Source: DATFDN01 sp963767645
GTDB taxonomy: Bacteria; Pseudomonadota; Alphaproteobacteria; Acetobacterales; Acetobacteraceae
DNA length: 64,000 bases
Assembly (NCBI GenBank): GCA_963767645.1
Contig: CAVYEW010000010.1
Coordinates: 186,001 to 250,000 of the forward strand
Direction: 5' to 3'
Made by a program: the position numbers and the translations under genes. Of the stretch, positions 17,101 to 24,322 are shown piece by piece. The first letter of the stretch is position 1. Every line of letters begins with the position of its first letter. The notes beneath the pieces are model-generated. The model saw nothing but the letters and a program-made list of their open reading frames with translations. It searched no databases and had not been told where the DNA came from.

Positions 17101-17754
17101 CAGGATGGGCGAGAGATAGGCGTCCACCACGGTGGTATCGCCGCGCGGCACCAGCCGCAGCAGCGGGCTGACCTGGTGGCTTGCCGAGACCTGCGCGAAT
17201 CCGGCCTCTCGTGCCAGCGCGGCGAGGCGGCGTTCGTGATCGGGATGGCGCCAGGCATGGATCAACACGATGGCGCAGGCGGCAATCCCACTTTCGCGCG
17301 CAGCGGCGAAGGCAGCCCGCGCCGCGTCCTCGTCCAGCGCCTCGACCTCCGCCCCGTCGGCGTCCACCCGCCCGGCGATCTCCACCACCTCCTCGTACAG
17401 CATCGAGGGCAGCCGGATCGCGAGGTCGAACAGGCGCGGGCGGGCCTGGTTGCCGATGCGCAGGCTGTCGGCGAAGCCGCGATTGACGACGAGGAGAGTG
17501 CGCTCGCCCTTCCGCTCCAGCAGCGCATTGGTGGCAACCGTGGTGCCCATCTTCACGCAGTCCACGACCCCCGGCGGGATCGGCGTGTCGGGGGCGAGGC
17601 CAAGCACCGCCTTGATGCCGGCAATGGCAGCGTCGCGGTAGCGGCCGGGGTTCTCGGACAGCAGCTTGTGGGTGAGCAGCCGTCCGTCCGGGGCGTGGGC
17701 GACGATATCGGTGAACGTGCCGCCGCGGTCGATCCAGAACTGCCAGGTGCCCAT
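14125..17754 (-). CDS. Fused hydantoinase/5-oxoprolinase (HyuA-HyuB)
   Basis: About 1,209 residues. Residues 1-690 are HyuA (ATPase/hydantoinase A): WIDRGGTFTDIVA (phosphate-binding), KMGTTVATNALLERKG and GFDMGGTSTDVALY. Residues ~690-1209 are HyuB: LFNNLFMNVAEQTGAVLQNT, SVNIKERLDFSCAVFD, NNPYNGGTHLPDITV and the glycine-rich end ETPGGGGYGA. Fused enzymes of this kind are ATP-dependent 5-oxoprolinases or hydantoinases of cytosolic amide-ring cleavage; the exact ring substrate is not readable. ATG 17754 was chosen over 17778 because GGAGGGG lies just upstream and because the HyuA fold begins there. It stands alone on its strand. Confidence 0.88.
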   Translation of the reverse strand: MGTWQFWIDRGGTFTDIVAHAPDGRLLTHKLLSENPGRYRDAAIAGIKAVLGLAPDTPIPPGVVDCVKMGTTVATNALLERKGERTLLVVNRGFADSLRIGNQARPRLFDLAIRLPSMLYEEVVEIAGRVDADGAEVEALDEDAARAAFAAARESGIAACAIVLIHAWRHPDHERRLAALAREAGFAQVSASHQVSPLLRLVPRGDTTVVDAYLSPILRRYVEQVAAELEGVRLYFMQSNGGLAEAHGFQGKDAILSGPAGGIVGAARTAAMAGLDRIIGFDMGGTSTDVALYAGAFERAFETEIAGVRMRAPMMAINTVAAGGGSILHFDGARFRVGPDSAGADPGPACYRRGGPLTVTDANVCVGKIQPAHFPAIFGPAGDQTLDADTVRARFSALAEEIGRATGERRTPEQVAEGFLRIAVANMANAIKQVSIQKGHDLTRFALHCFGGAGGQHACLVADALGMETVFIHPFAGVLSAYGMGLADQTALREQATETPLDPQAVPGLAAVAERLGTEASAALAAQGADPARIAVHADAHIRYAGTEAALPVPLADYERMAASFTAAHRARFGFATPDREMVVEAVAVEAVAAGEAVREAALPAREDEGGPTPIDQVRIFSDGAFDAPVFERASFRGGDRLTGPALIAEANATTVLEPGWAAEVTELDHLLLRRVAPRAGALNAAAGRPDPVLLELFNNLFMNVAEQTGAVLQNTSMSVNIKERLDFSCAVFDADGFLVANAPHIPVHLGAMGESVRTVLARRSGTLKPGDVVALNNPYNGGTHLPDITVITPVFDELGARILFFVGSRGHHADIGGITPGSTPPASRTLEEEGVVIDDFLLVDGGRFRETELRELLAGARWPARSPDVNVADIKAQVAANEKGVQELRRVVSEHGWATVSAYMRHVMDNAEESVRRVIARLRDGAFDYTMDDGASLRVSVRVDCAARSARIDFTGTNAQRDHNNFNAPPAVTRAAVLYVFRCLVGEDIPLNDGCLKPLDIVIPPGSFLAPRPGAAVVAGNTEVSQAVCNALFGGLGAIACSQATMNNFLFGDATRQYYETICGGTGAGPGFDGTSAVQTHMTNTRMTDPEVLELRYPVRLEAFAIRRGSGGAGRWQGGNGAVRRIRFLAPMTAVIVASRRAVAPFGLAGGSAGAAGRQWVERGDGRVETLGATDSAEMAPSDEFVIETPGGGGYGARELEKASEQHS

Positions 17755-17877
17755 TCGCCCCTCCGTCCGACGCGGCATCTGCGGCCTGCTTCATCCCGGA
17801 TGCAAGCCGGGCGGCGCCATCGGATCGGCGGTGATCGGCCTTTGCCGGCGGCGGTCGGCGCGTGATACTGCGCCCGC

Positions 17878-18670
17878 ATGCGGGTCTGGGGTAAGATTCT
17901 CGGCGGCACCGCCGGGATGCTGATGGGCGGGCCGGTCGGCGCCATGTTCGGTGCCGCCCTCGGCCACGCCGCCGACACCGGCCAGATGAACAACCTGCGC
18001 ATGCCGTCCTTCGGGGGCGGGCCGAGCTGGCTGGTGAGCCCGGCGCGCATCGCCGCGCTGCTCGGGCGCAAGGACCAGGTGTTCGCCATCTGCGTCGTCG
18101 TGCTGGCGGCCAAGCTCGCCAAGTGCGACGGACCGGTGCGGCGCCCGGAGATCGACGCGTTCAAGACCCAGTTCCGCATTCCGCCGGAGGCGGCGCATGA
18201 CATCGCCCGCCTGTTCGACCAGGCGCGCGAACTCGGCGGAGGGATTCCGGGGCTACGCGGTCCAGCTCGGCGAGACCTTTGCGGATAATCGCGGGATGCT
18301 GGAGGACGTGCTCGCCTCGCTGTTCACCGTCGCCCGCGCCGACGGGCCGGTGAACCAGCGCGAGCATAGTTTCCTCTCCGAGGTCCACGCCGCGTTCGGG
18401 CTCGACCAGCGCGCCTGGGATCGCGCGCGCGGCGTGGCGCCGCGTCAGCCGAGGGGAGGGGACGACTCCGATCCCTACCTCGTGCTCGGCGTGCCACGCT
18501 CGGCCACCGGGGCGGAGCTGCACGCCGCCTGGAAGCGATTGATGCGCGAGAACCACCCCGACAGCCTGGCCGCGCGCGGAGTGCCCCAGGAATTCATCGC
18601 CCGCGCCAGCGAGAAGGTGGCGCGGATCAACGCCGCTTGGGACAGAATCAAGCGCGAGCGCAACCTGTGA
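17878..18670 (+). CDS. DjlA-like TerB/DnaJ protein (frameshifted in this sequence)
   Basis: Two overlapping frames describe one protein. Residues 1-~120 (frame from ATG 17878) give a glycine-rich N-terminal segment GGPVGAMFGAALGHAADTG, then a TerB-type helical region starting AICVVVLAAKLAKCDGP. The second frame, from about 18235, continues EGFRGYAVQLGETFADNRG, more TerB helices, and a C-terminal J domain with the HPD motif (RENHPDSLAARG) at about 18555. An extra G around 18237-18239 explains the break, because removing it gives ARELGEGFRGYA. DjlA-like proteins are J-domain co-chaperones of DnaK, often membrane-associated. The stop overlaps the amidase start. Confidence 0.72.
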
Positions 18671-19404
18671 GCCTGGTCACGATCCGCGACCTGCCGAGCC
18701 CCAACCAGGACGACCGCCCGGCCGGCAGCGCGATCGACACGCTGGTCCTGCACTATACCGGGATGAAGACGGCGCAGGCCGCGCTGAACCGGCTGCGCGA
18801 CCCGGCGGCCAAGGTGTCCTCGCATTACGTGGTGGACGAGGACGGGATGGTGTTCCGCCTGGTGGCGGAAGCGCGCCGCGCCTACCACGCCGGGGTGTCG
18901 TACTGGCGCGGGTATACCAGCCTCAACGACCGCTCGATCGGCATCGAGATCGTCAATCCGGGGCACGAATGGGGCTACCGGGACTTCCCGGTGCTGCAAC
19001 TGGCATCGGTGTGCGATCTGTGCCTGGAAATCCTGTCGCGCCACCCGATCCCGCAGCGCAACGTGGTCGCGCATAGCGACGTGGCGCCCGATCGCAAGGA
19101 AGACCCGGGCGAGAAGTTCGACTGGGAGGGTCTGGCGCGCAACGGCGTCGGCCTCTGGCCCGAGGGCGTGCCCGATCTCGGCACGGGCGGGGTGGTCCGC
19201 GACGCCGCCAGCCTGCGCGATGTGCGGCTTGCGTTGTCGGACATCGGCTACGCGGTGGCTCCGGCGGGACCGTTGGACCCGGCGCTGGCGACGGTGCTGC
19301 GCGCCTTCCAGCGCCACTGGCGTCCGGAGGCGGTCACAGGCCAGGCGGACGCTGGTACTCTGGCGCGGCTGCTGGGTATGGCGCGGCTGGTCGAGGATGC
19401 CTGA
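18667..19404 (+). CDS. N-acetylmuramoyl-L-alanine amidase (AmpD/AmiD type)
   Basis: 245 residues from GTG 18667, overlapping the preceding stop by four bases. The Amidase_2 domain shows zinc ligands His in LVLHYTGM (about residue 29) and His/Asp in NVVAHSDVAPDRKEDPG (about 134-144). The C-terminal ~70 residues form a peptidoglycan-binding repeat (LRDVRLALSDIGYAVA, FQRHWRPEAVTGQADAGTL). It cleaves the lactyl-amide bond in muropeptides and is probably a recycling enzyme. No signal peptide is visible, which favours a cytosolic AmpD-like role over AmiD. Confidence 0.85.
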   Translation: MSLVTIRDLPSPNQDDRPAGSAIDTLVLHYTGMKTAQAALNRLRDPAAKVSSHYVVDEDGMVFRLVAEARRAYHAGVSYWRGYTSLNDRSIGIEIVNPGHEWGYRDFPVLQLASVCDLCLEILSRHPIPQRNVVAHSDVAPDRKEDPGEKFDWEGLARNGVGLWPEGVPDLGTGGVVRDAASLRDVRLALSDIGYAVAPAGPLDPALATVLRAFQRHWRPEAVTGQADAGTLARLLGMARLVEDA

Positions 19405-19495
19405 CGGGCATCGCGGCGAGCTCTGCCCGGGACGAGGTGCTGCGCAAAACGCCCGAGCCTTGACCTGCGCCGGCACCCGCGCGATTTGCCAATCC

Positions 19496-19903
19496 GCCAG
19501 ACGGCCGGACGGCCGCTGACCTCCGGGCCTGTTCCGGGGGTTGGAGGAAAGTCCGGGCTCCACGGGAAGACGGTGCCGGCTAATGGCCGGCGGGGGCGAC
19601 CCCAGGGACAGTGCCACAGAAAGCAAACCGCCCGCGCCAGGAGAAATCCCCGCGGGCAAGGGTGAAAGGGTGCGGCAAGAGCGCACCGCGCCCCCGGCAA
19701 CGGGGGCGGCACGGTAAACCCCACCGGGAGCAAGACCGAATAGGGGCGGCCGGCTGACCCGCCGCGAGGCGGGGGATGTAAGGGCTTCCCGCCCTGCCGC
19801 CCGGGTTGGTCGCGCGAGGCGCACCGTAAGGTGCGCCGCAGAGGAATGGCCGTCGCGTCGCCTTTCAGGGGGCGCACAGAACCCGGCTTACAGGCCGTCT
19901 GGC
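19496..19903 (+). ncRNA. rnpB: RNase P RNA, bacterial class A
   Basis: The ends pair perfectly to form helix P1: GCCAGACGGCC at 19496 and GGCCGTCTGGC ending at 19903. Inside are the universally conserved pieces GAGGAAAGTCCGGGCTCC (CR-I), a CAGTGCCACAGAAAG-type segment, AAGGGTGAAAGGGTGCGG, ACGGTAAACCCC and the 3' AGAACCCGGCTTACAGG. The roughly 408-nt length fits alphaproteobacterial class A RNA. A short ACTTTT follows, but no clear terminator hairpin. Confidence 0.93.
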
Positions 19904-20054
19904 ACTTTTCCCCGTTTGTCCTCCCGGCTGAACGGCATAGTCCCGGAATTATAACGGGAAACTTGGCCCGGCCGCGACGCCCTCTTCTACACACATTCGC
20001 GCGAGCGGCCGTTTCGCTGCGTTTTTTGCGCGACTGCGGCCGAAATTCTTTTAC

Positions 20055-20090
20055 ACCCACGAATGACCATGTTATCCCATGCCGTCCCAT
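20055..20090 (-). promoter_or_regulatory. MraZ-binding repeats upstream of mraZ
   Basis: On the minus strand, TGGGA-type boxes recur every 10 bp. The plus-strand 5-mers are ACCCA (20055), GACCA (20065), TCCCA (20075) and TCCCA (20085). MraZ regulates its own dcw promoter by binding TGGG-containing repeats spaced by about 10 bp. The site ends 74 bp before the mraZ ATG, so the mra promoter should lie close by. Confidence 0.55.
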
Positions 20091-20163
20091 GAACGCTGAT
20101 AGAGCCCAGCGAGAAGGGGGTGGGCATGGGTTCACCCGGGGATGAGCGCGGAGCGCCGGTCGG

Positions 20164-20649
20164 ATGACCCACTTTCTGGGCACCCACCAGAACAAGCTGG
20201 ACGCCAAGGGCCGCGTCTCCGTCCCCGCGCCGTTTCGCCAATCGCTTCGCCAGGCTGCGGAGAAGGCCGGCTCCGACCCGTGCAATGGCGCGGGGCAGCT
20301 GGTGCTGCGCCCCTCGCACAAGCATCCCTGCATCGAGGCCTGGCCGGCCGCCGAATTCCACGCGCTCGCCAAACCGCTCGATCAGCTGGAAGTCTTCAGC
20401 GAAGAGCATGACGACCTGGCGAGCGCGTTGTACGCGGATGCCTTCCCCGCCGACATCGACAAGGAAGGCCGGATCGTCCTGCCCGACGCTCTCACCGCCC
20501 ATGCCGGGCTTGCGGAGAGCGTGGTGTTCATGGGACTCGGCCGCGTCTTCCAGATCTGGGAGCCGACGGCCGCGGAGCGCCGTCGCGCCGAGGCGCGCGA
20601 GCGCGCCCGTGCGCGCGGGCTGACCCTGCCGGGATCAGGCGGGTCATGA
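20164..20649 (+). CDS. mraZ: Transcriptional regulator MraZ
   Basis: 161 residues. Two SpoVT-AbrB-like halves are seen: FLGTHQNKLDAKGRVSVPAP near the N-terminus and ALYADAFPADIDKEGRIVLP in the second half, with the DxKGR signature in the first half and DKEGR in the second. MraZ forms ring-shaped oligomers that bind TGGG repeats and repress the dcw operon. It is the first gene of the cluster, and its stop overlaps the rsmH start (ATGA at 20646). The operator-like repeats at 20055-20090 lie directly upstream. Confidence 0.93.
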   Translation: MTHFLGTHQNKLDAKGRVSVPAPFRQSLRQAAEKAGSDPCNGAGQLVLRPSHKHPCIEAWPAAEFHALAKPLDQLEVFSEEHDDLASALYADAFPADIDKEGRIVLPDALTAHAGLAESVVFMGLGRVFQIWEPTAAERRRAEARERARARGLTLPGSGGS

Positions 20650-21608
20650 CCCGCGAAGCGCCGGGGCATGTTCCGGTGATGCTGCAGGAGGTGCTCGCAT
20701 GCCTCGCGCCGCGCGACTCGGCCGTCTATCTGGACGCCACCTTCGGTGGCGGCGGCCATGCCGAGGCGGTCCTGCAGGCGGCGCGCTGCACCGTGTGGGC
20801 GATCGACCGCGATCCCGACGCAATCGCGCGCGGCGCCGGGCTTGCTGCCCGCTTCCCCGGACGGCTGCACCTGCTCCATGGCGCGTTCGGCGGCATGGTC
20901 GACCTGCTCGCCGGCAACGGTGTCGTCGCGCTCGATGGGGTGGTGCTCGATCTCGGTGTCTCCTCGTTCCAGCTCGACGATCCGGCGCGCGGATTTTCGT
21001 TCCGGACCAGCGGCCCGCTCGACATGCGGATGGACCGCACCGGGCCGTCAGCCGCCGAACTCGTGAATGCCCTGCCCGAGCGGGAGCTGGCCGACCTGCT
21101 GCACGATCTTGGCGAGGAGCGTGCGGCGCGGCGCATCGCGCGGGCCATAGTCGCCGCACGGGCCGAGTCGCCGATCAAAACAACCGGGCAGCTCGCGCAA
21201 ATTATCCGTGACGTGCTGCCGCCGGATCATTCTGGACTTGATCCGGCGACCCGCAGCTTCCAGGCGCTGCGCATCCGGGTGAACGACGAATTGGGCGAAG
21301 TCGCACGCGGGCTCGAGGCGGCCTCGCGCCTGCTCGCGCCCGGCGGCCGGCTGGTCGTCGTCTCCTTTCACTCGCTCGAGGACCGGATCGTGAAGCGCTT
21401 CATGGTCGAGGCGGCGGGGCGCGCGTCGGCGCCCTCGCGCCACGATCCGCGAAGCCTCCTGCCGGCCGGCGCATCGCAGTTCCGCCTGCTCACGCGCCGC
21501 GCCGTCCGCCCTGGCGCCGCCGAGACCAAATCCAATCCTCGCGCCCGCAGCGCCCGCCTGCGCGCCCTGGAGCGTCTGTCTCTCGCTGTCGAGACGAACG
21601 CGCCATGA
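20646..21608 (+). CDS. rsmH: 16S rRNA (cytosine-N4)-methyltransferase RsmH
   Basis: 320 residues. HVPVMLQEVLACLAP opens the protein, followed by the SAM-binding loop DATFGGGGHAEAVL, DLGVSSFQLDDPARGFSF, LDMRMD, FQALRIRVNDEL and VVVSFHSLEDRIVK, all hallmarks of MraW/RsmH, which methylates C1402 in the ribosomal P site. Length is normal. Four-base overlaps exist at both ends (mraZ and ftsL). Confidence 0.95.
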   Translation: MTREAPGHVPVMLQEVLACLAPRDSAVYLDATFGGGGHAEAVLQAARCTVWAIDRDPDAIARGAGLAARFPGRLHLLHGAFGGMVDLLAGNGVVALDGVVLDLGVSSFQLDDPARGFSFRTSGPLDMRMDRTGPSAAELVNALPERELADLLHDLGEERAARRIARAIVAARAESPIKTTGQLAQIIRDVLPPDHSGLDPATRSFQALRIRVNDELGEVARGLEAASRLLAPGGRLVVVSFHSLEDRIVKRFMVEAAGRASAPSRHDPRSLLPAGASQFRLLTRRAVRPGAAETKSNPRARSARLRALERLSLAVETNAP

Positions 21609-22339
21609 TCCGCCCGATCACCTGCGTGACCCTGCTGCTCGCCTGCGGTTCGGGGCTCTATCTCTATCAGACGAAGCACCGGGTTCACGTGCTGGACGGG
21701 CAGATCGAGCAGGTGCTGCACCAGACCTCGCAGGTGCGCGACCAGATCCGGACATTGCGCGCCGAATGGACTCTGCTCGACGAGCCTGACCGGTTGCAGC
21801 AGCTCGCCGGCCAGTTCCTGGCGTTGCAGCCGACCAAGCCTGGCCAGTTCGCGTCGGCGGCCGACCTCGACGCGCGCCTGCCGCCGGTGCCGGAGCCCGA
21901 CGCGACCGGTGCGTCCGCGGCGCCCGTCGCCACGGAGTCACCGGTGCCGAGCGAGCCCATGCTCGCCGCACCGGCGCCGCCCGTGCTTGCGCCCACGCAC
22001 GTCGCCGAGCATCCGGCTGTCCATGTCGCCGACGCGGCGCATCCCGAAACGGCGCACCCGCAGAGTGCCGCGCCGCATGGTCCGCCCACCCCGGCAACGC
22101 CCCGCGCGCAGCTTGCCGCAGCGCAGCCGGCCCGCGCCGCGCAGTTCGAGCCGCCCAATCCGACCCCATCGCATGTCGTCACCGCCGCGCTGCCGCGCCC
22201 GGCGTTCCTGCCCGCCCCTGCCGTGCCGCGCCTCGGCCCGGCCCCGCTTCCTGCCTATGGTGGGTCGTTGCTCGGCATGGCACACGGTGCCGCGCCGCCG
22301 CCCCCGGCCCCGATGTGGTTCAACTGGAACAATCGCTGA
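21605..22339 (+). CDS. ftsL: FtsL-like division protein with long Pro/Ala-rich tail
   Basis: 244 residues. The first ~90 fit FtsL: a short N-terminal transmembrane segment (ITCVTLLLACGSGLYLYQT), then a coiled-coil-like stretch ending in RLQQLAGQFLALQPTKPGQF, the usual LEQLARQHLGLEPA-like end. The remaining ~150 residues are low-complexity Pro/Ala/His and probably disordered in the periplasm; FtsL is usually only ~100 residues. FtsL links FtsQ to FtsW/FtsI in the divisome. Position between rsmH and ftsI supports the call. Confidence 0.82.
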   Translation: MIRPITCVTLLLACGSGLYLYQTKHRVHVLDGQIEQVLHQTSQVRDQIRTLRAEWTLLDEPDRLQQLAGQFLALQPTKPGQFASAADLDARLPPVPEPDATGASAAPVATESPVPSEPMLAAPAPPVLAPTHVAEHPAVHVADAAHPETAHPQSAAPHGPPTPATPRAQLAAAQPARAAQFEPPNPTPSHVVTAALPRPAFLPAPAVPRLGPAPLPAYGGSLLGMAHGAAPPPPAPMWFNWNNR

Positions 22340-22345
22340 GCCGGC

Positions 22346-24322
22346 ATGCCCGACCTGCCCGACCCTCACACGCCGCCAGATCCGGCTCCGCCGACCCCGC
22401 GGCAAGCCGCGCCCGCGCAGCGCGCGGCAGCGCAGCGGCTGGGCGGCGCGACGGCGCGCTTTGAGACCGTCACCACGCCCGACCTGCGCCGGCGTGCCGC
22501 GCTGGAGCGCACGCGCTCGCGCCTGCTCGTGACCGCAGCCGGCTTCTCCGTTTTGTTCCTGGCGGTGGTGCTCAAGCTCGCCGATGCGACCATCTTGCGC
22601 CCGCTCCAGCCGCACCGGCCGGAACACAAGATCGTTCTCGCTCCGCCAAGCAAGAAGGACGTGGAGATGGGGGCCCTCTCGCGTCGGGCCACGATCACCG
22701 ACCGCAACGGGCAGATCCTGGCGATCTCGCTGCCGACCGTCGATCTGTTCGCCGATCCGCGGCAGGTGATCGACCCGGCGGCGGACGCCCACAAGCTGAA
22801 GAGCGTGTTGCCCGACCTTGACGAGGCAGTGGTCCGCGCCCGGCTGTCGGAGAGCACCAAGCAGTTCGTGTTCCTGGCCCGGCGGATCACGCCGAGCCAG
22901 GAGATGGCGGTGAACAATCTCGGCATCCCCGGCCTCGACTTCCAGCCTGGGGAGGAGCGGCATTACCCGATGGGCCGCGTCGCGGCGCATGTGCTGGGTG
23001 GGGTCGACATCGACGAGCATGGCGTGGCCGGCGTGGAGAAGTGGTTCGACAAGCGCCTCACGACGGATACCTCGTCGCTGCGCCTGTCGCTCGACATCCG
23101 GGTGCAGGCGGTGATGCGCGAGGAACTCGCCGCAGCGATGGAGCAGTTCAAGGCGGTCGGCGCCGCTGGGATCGTGATGGACGACAACACCGGCGAAGTG
23201 CTGGCGATGGTCTCGCTGCCTGACTACGAGACCAGCGATCTGGGCCGGGCGAGTGAAGAGGCGCGCTTCAACCGCGCGGCGAGCGGGGCCTACGAGCCGG
23301 GCAGCACGTTCAAGTTGCAGACCGTGGGCATGGCGCTCGATGACAACGTTGTCCACCTCTGGGACACATTCGACACCATCGACCACATCCATATCGGCCG
23401 CTTCACGATCACCGATTTCGAGCCCGAGCACCACAACATGGCGGTGCCCGAGATCATCGCCCGATCGTCGAATATCGGCGCCTCGCACATCGCCATGCTG
23501 GTGGGCGCGGAGCGCCAGCGCGCCTGGCTGAGGAAGCTGGGATTCTTCGCCCGCTCCCCGATCCAGCTTCCGGAATCGGCGGCGCCGATCGTGCAGCCGG
23601 CGTCGGTGTGGAAGTCGGCCACGATCATGACCGTCTCGTTCGGCAACGGCATTGCCGTGACGCCGACGCAGCTCGTCGCGGGTACTGCCGCACTGGTGAA
23701 TGGCGGCGTGTGGCACGGCGCCACCCTGCTTACCGCACAGCCGGATGCGCCCGCGGACGGCATGCGCGTAGAGCAGCCTGAGACCTCGGCGGTAATGCGC
23801 AAGCTGATGCGCATCGTCGTCACCCAGGGCACCGGCAAGCCGGTCGAGATCCCCGGCTACCTGATCGGCGCCAAGACCGGCACCTCGCAGAAGGTCGGCA
23901 AGGGCGGCTACAAGCTGCACGCCAACCTGAGCTCGGTGATCGCGACCTTCCCGATGAACGCGCCCCGCTACATCGTCTACGCGATGCTCGACACGCCCCA
24001 CGCCGACAAGACCACGTTCGGCTTCACCACCGGCGGCTGGACGGCGGGACCGGCAGTCAAACGCATCATCTCGCGCGTCGGCCCGATGCTGGGCGTGATG
24101 CCCTACCCCGAGGATGAGCTGCGGACGCTCGACGCCCAGCTCAGCCTGCCTTTCGCGCCGGCACGTCCGCCCGGAGCGCCGGTCGCGCGGCGCGAAGCCC
24201 AGGTCGCCGTCGCGGCCCCGCCGCCTCGCGCGCCGTCCCCGGAAGCTGCGAGTGCGGGGCTCCCGCAAGCTGCACAGATTCTCCGAACCTCGGCCAAGGA
24301 GCAAATCCTTGCGCCTCGATGA
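22346..24322 (+). CDS. ftsI: Septal peptidoglycan transpeptidase FtsI (PBP3)
   Basis: 658 residues. A Pro-rich cytosolic tail is followed by one transmembrane segment at about 60-80. Then come the dimerisation domain (RATITDRNGQILAISLP) and the penicillin-binding domain with active-site Ser in EPGSTFKL (about Ser320), SSN (about 374-376) and KTGTS (about 510). It crosslinks septal peptidoglycan with FtsW. The last ~70 residues form an Ala/Pro-rich extension. The stop lies 14 bp inside the murE start. Confidence 0.94.
   Translation: MPDLPDPHTPPDPAPPTPRQAAPAQRAAAQRLGGATARFETVTTPDLRRRAALERTRSRLLVTAAGFSVLFLAVVLKLADATILRPLQPHRPEHKIVLAPPSKKDVEMGALSRRATITDRNGQILAISLPTVDLFADPRQVIDPAADAHKLKSVLPDLDEAVVRARLSESTKQFVFLARRITPSQEMAVNNLGIPGLDFQPGEERHYPMGRVAAHVLGGVDIDEHGVAGVEKWFDKRLTTDTSSLRLSLDIRVQAVMREELAAAMEQFKAVGAAGIVMDDNTGEVLAMVSLPDYETSDLGRASEEARFNRAASGAYEPGSTFKLQTVGMALDDNVVHLWDTFDTIDHIHIGRFTITDFEPEHHNMAVPEIIARSSNIGASHIAMLVGAERQRAWLRKLGFFARSPIQLPESAAPIVQPASVWKSATIMTVSFGNGIAVTPTQLVAGTAALVNGGVWHGATLLTAQPDAPADGMRVEQPETSAVMRKLMRIVVTQGTGKPVEIPGYLIGAKTGTSQKVGKGGYKLHANLSSVIATFPMNAPRYIVYAMLDTPHADKTTFGFTTGGWTAGPAVKRIISRVGPMLGVMPYPEDELRTLDAQLSLPFAPARPPGAPVARREAQVAVAAPPPRAPSPEAASAGLPQAAQILRTSAKEQILAPR

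Noticed and set aside
20108..20135. TGGGC/TGGGT pair just before mraZ as MraZ boxes
   Set aside because: Spacing is 6 bp, not about 10; the phased boxes at 20055-20090 on the other strand fit better.
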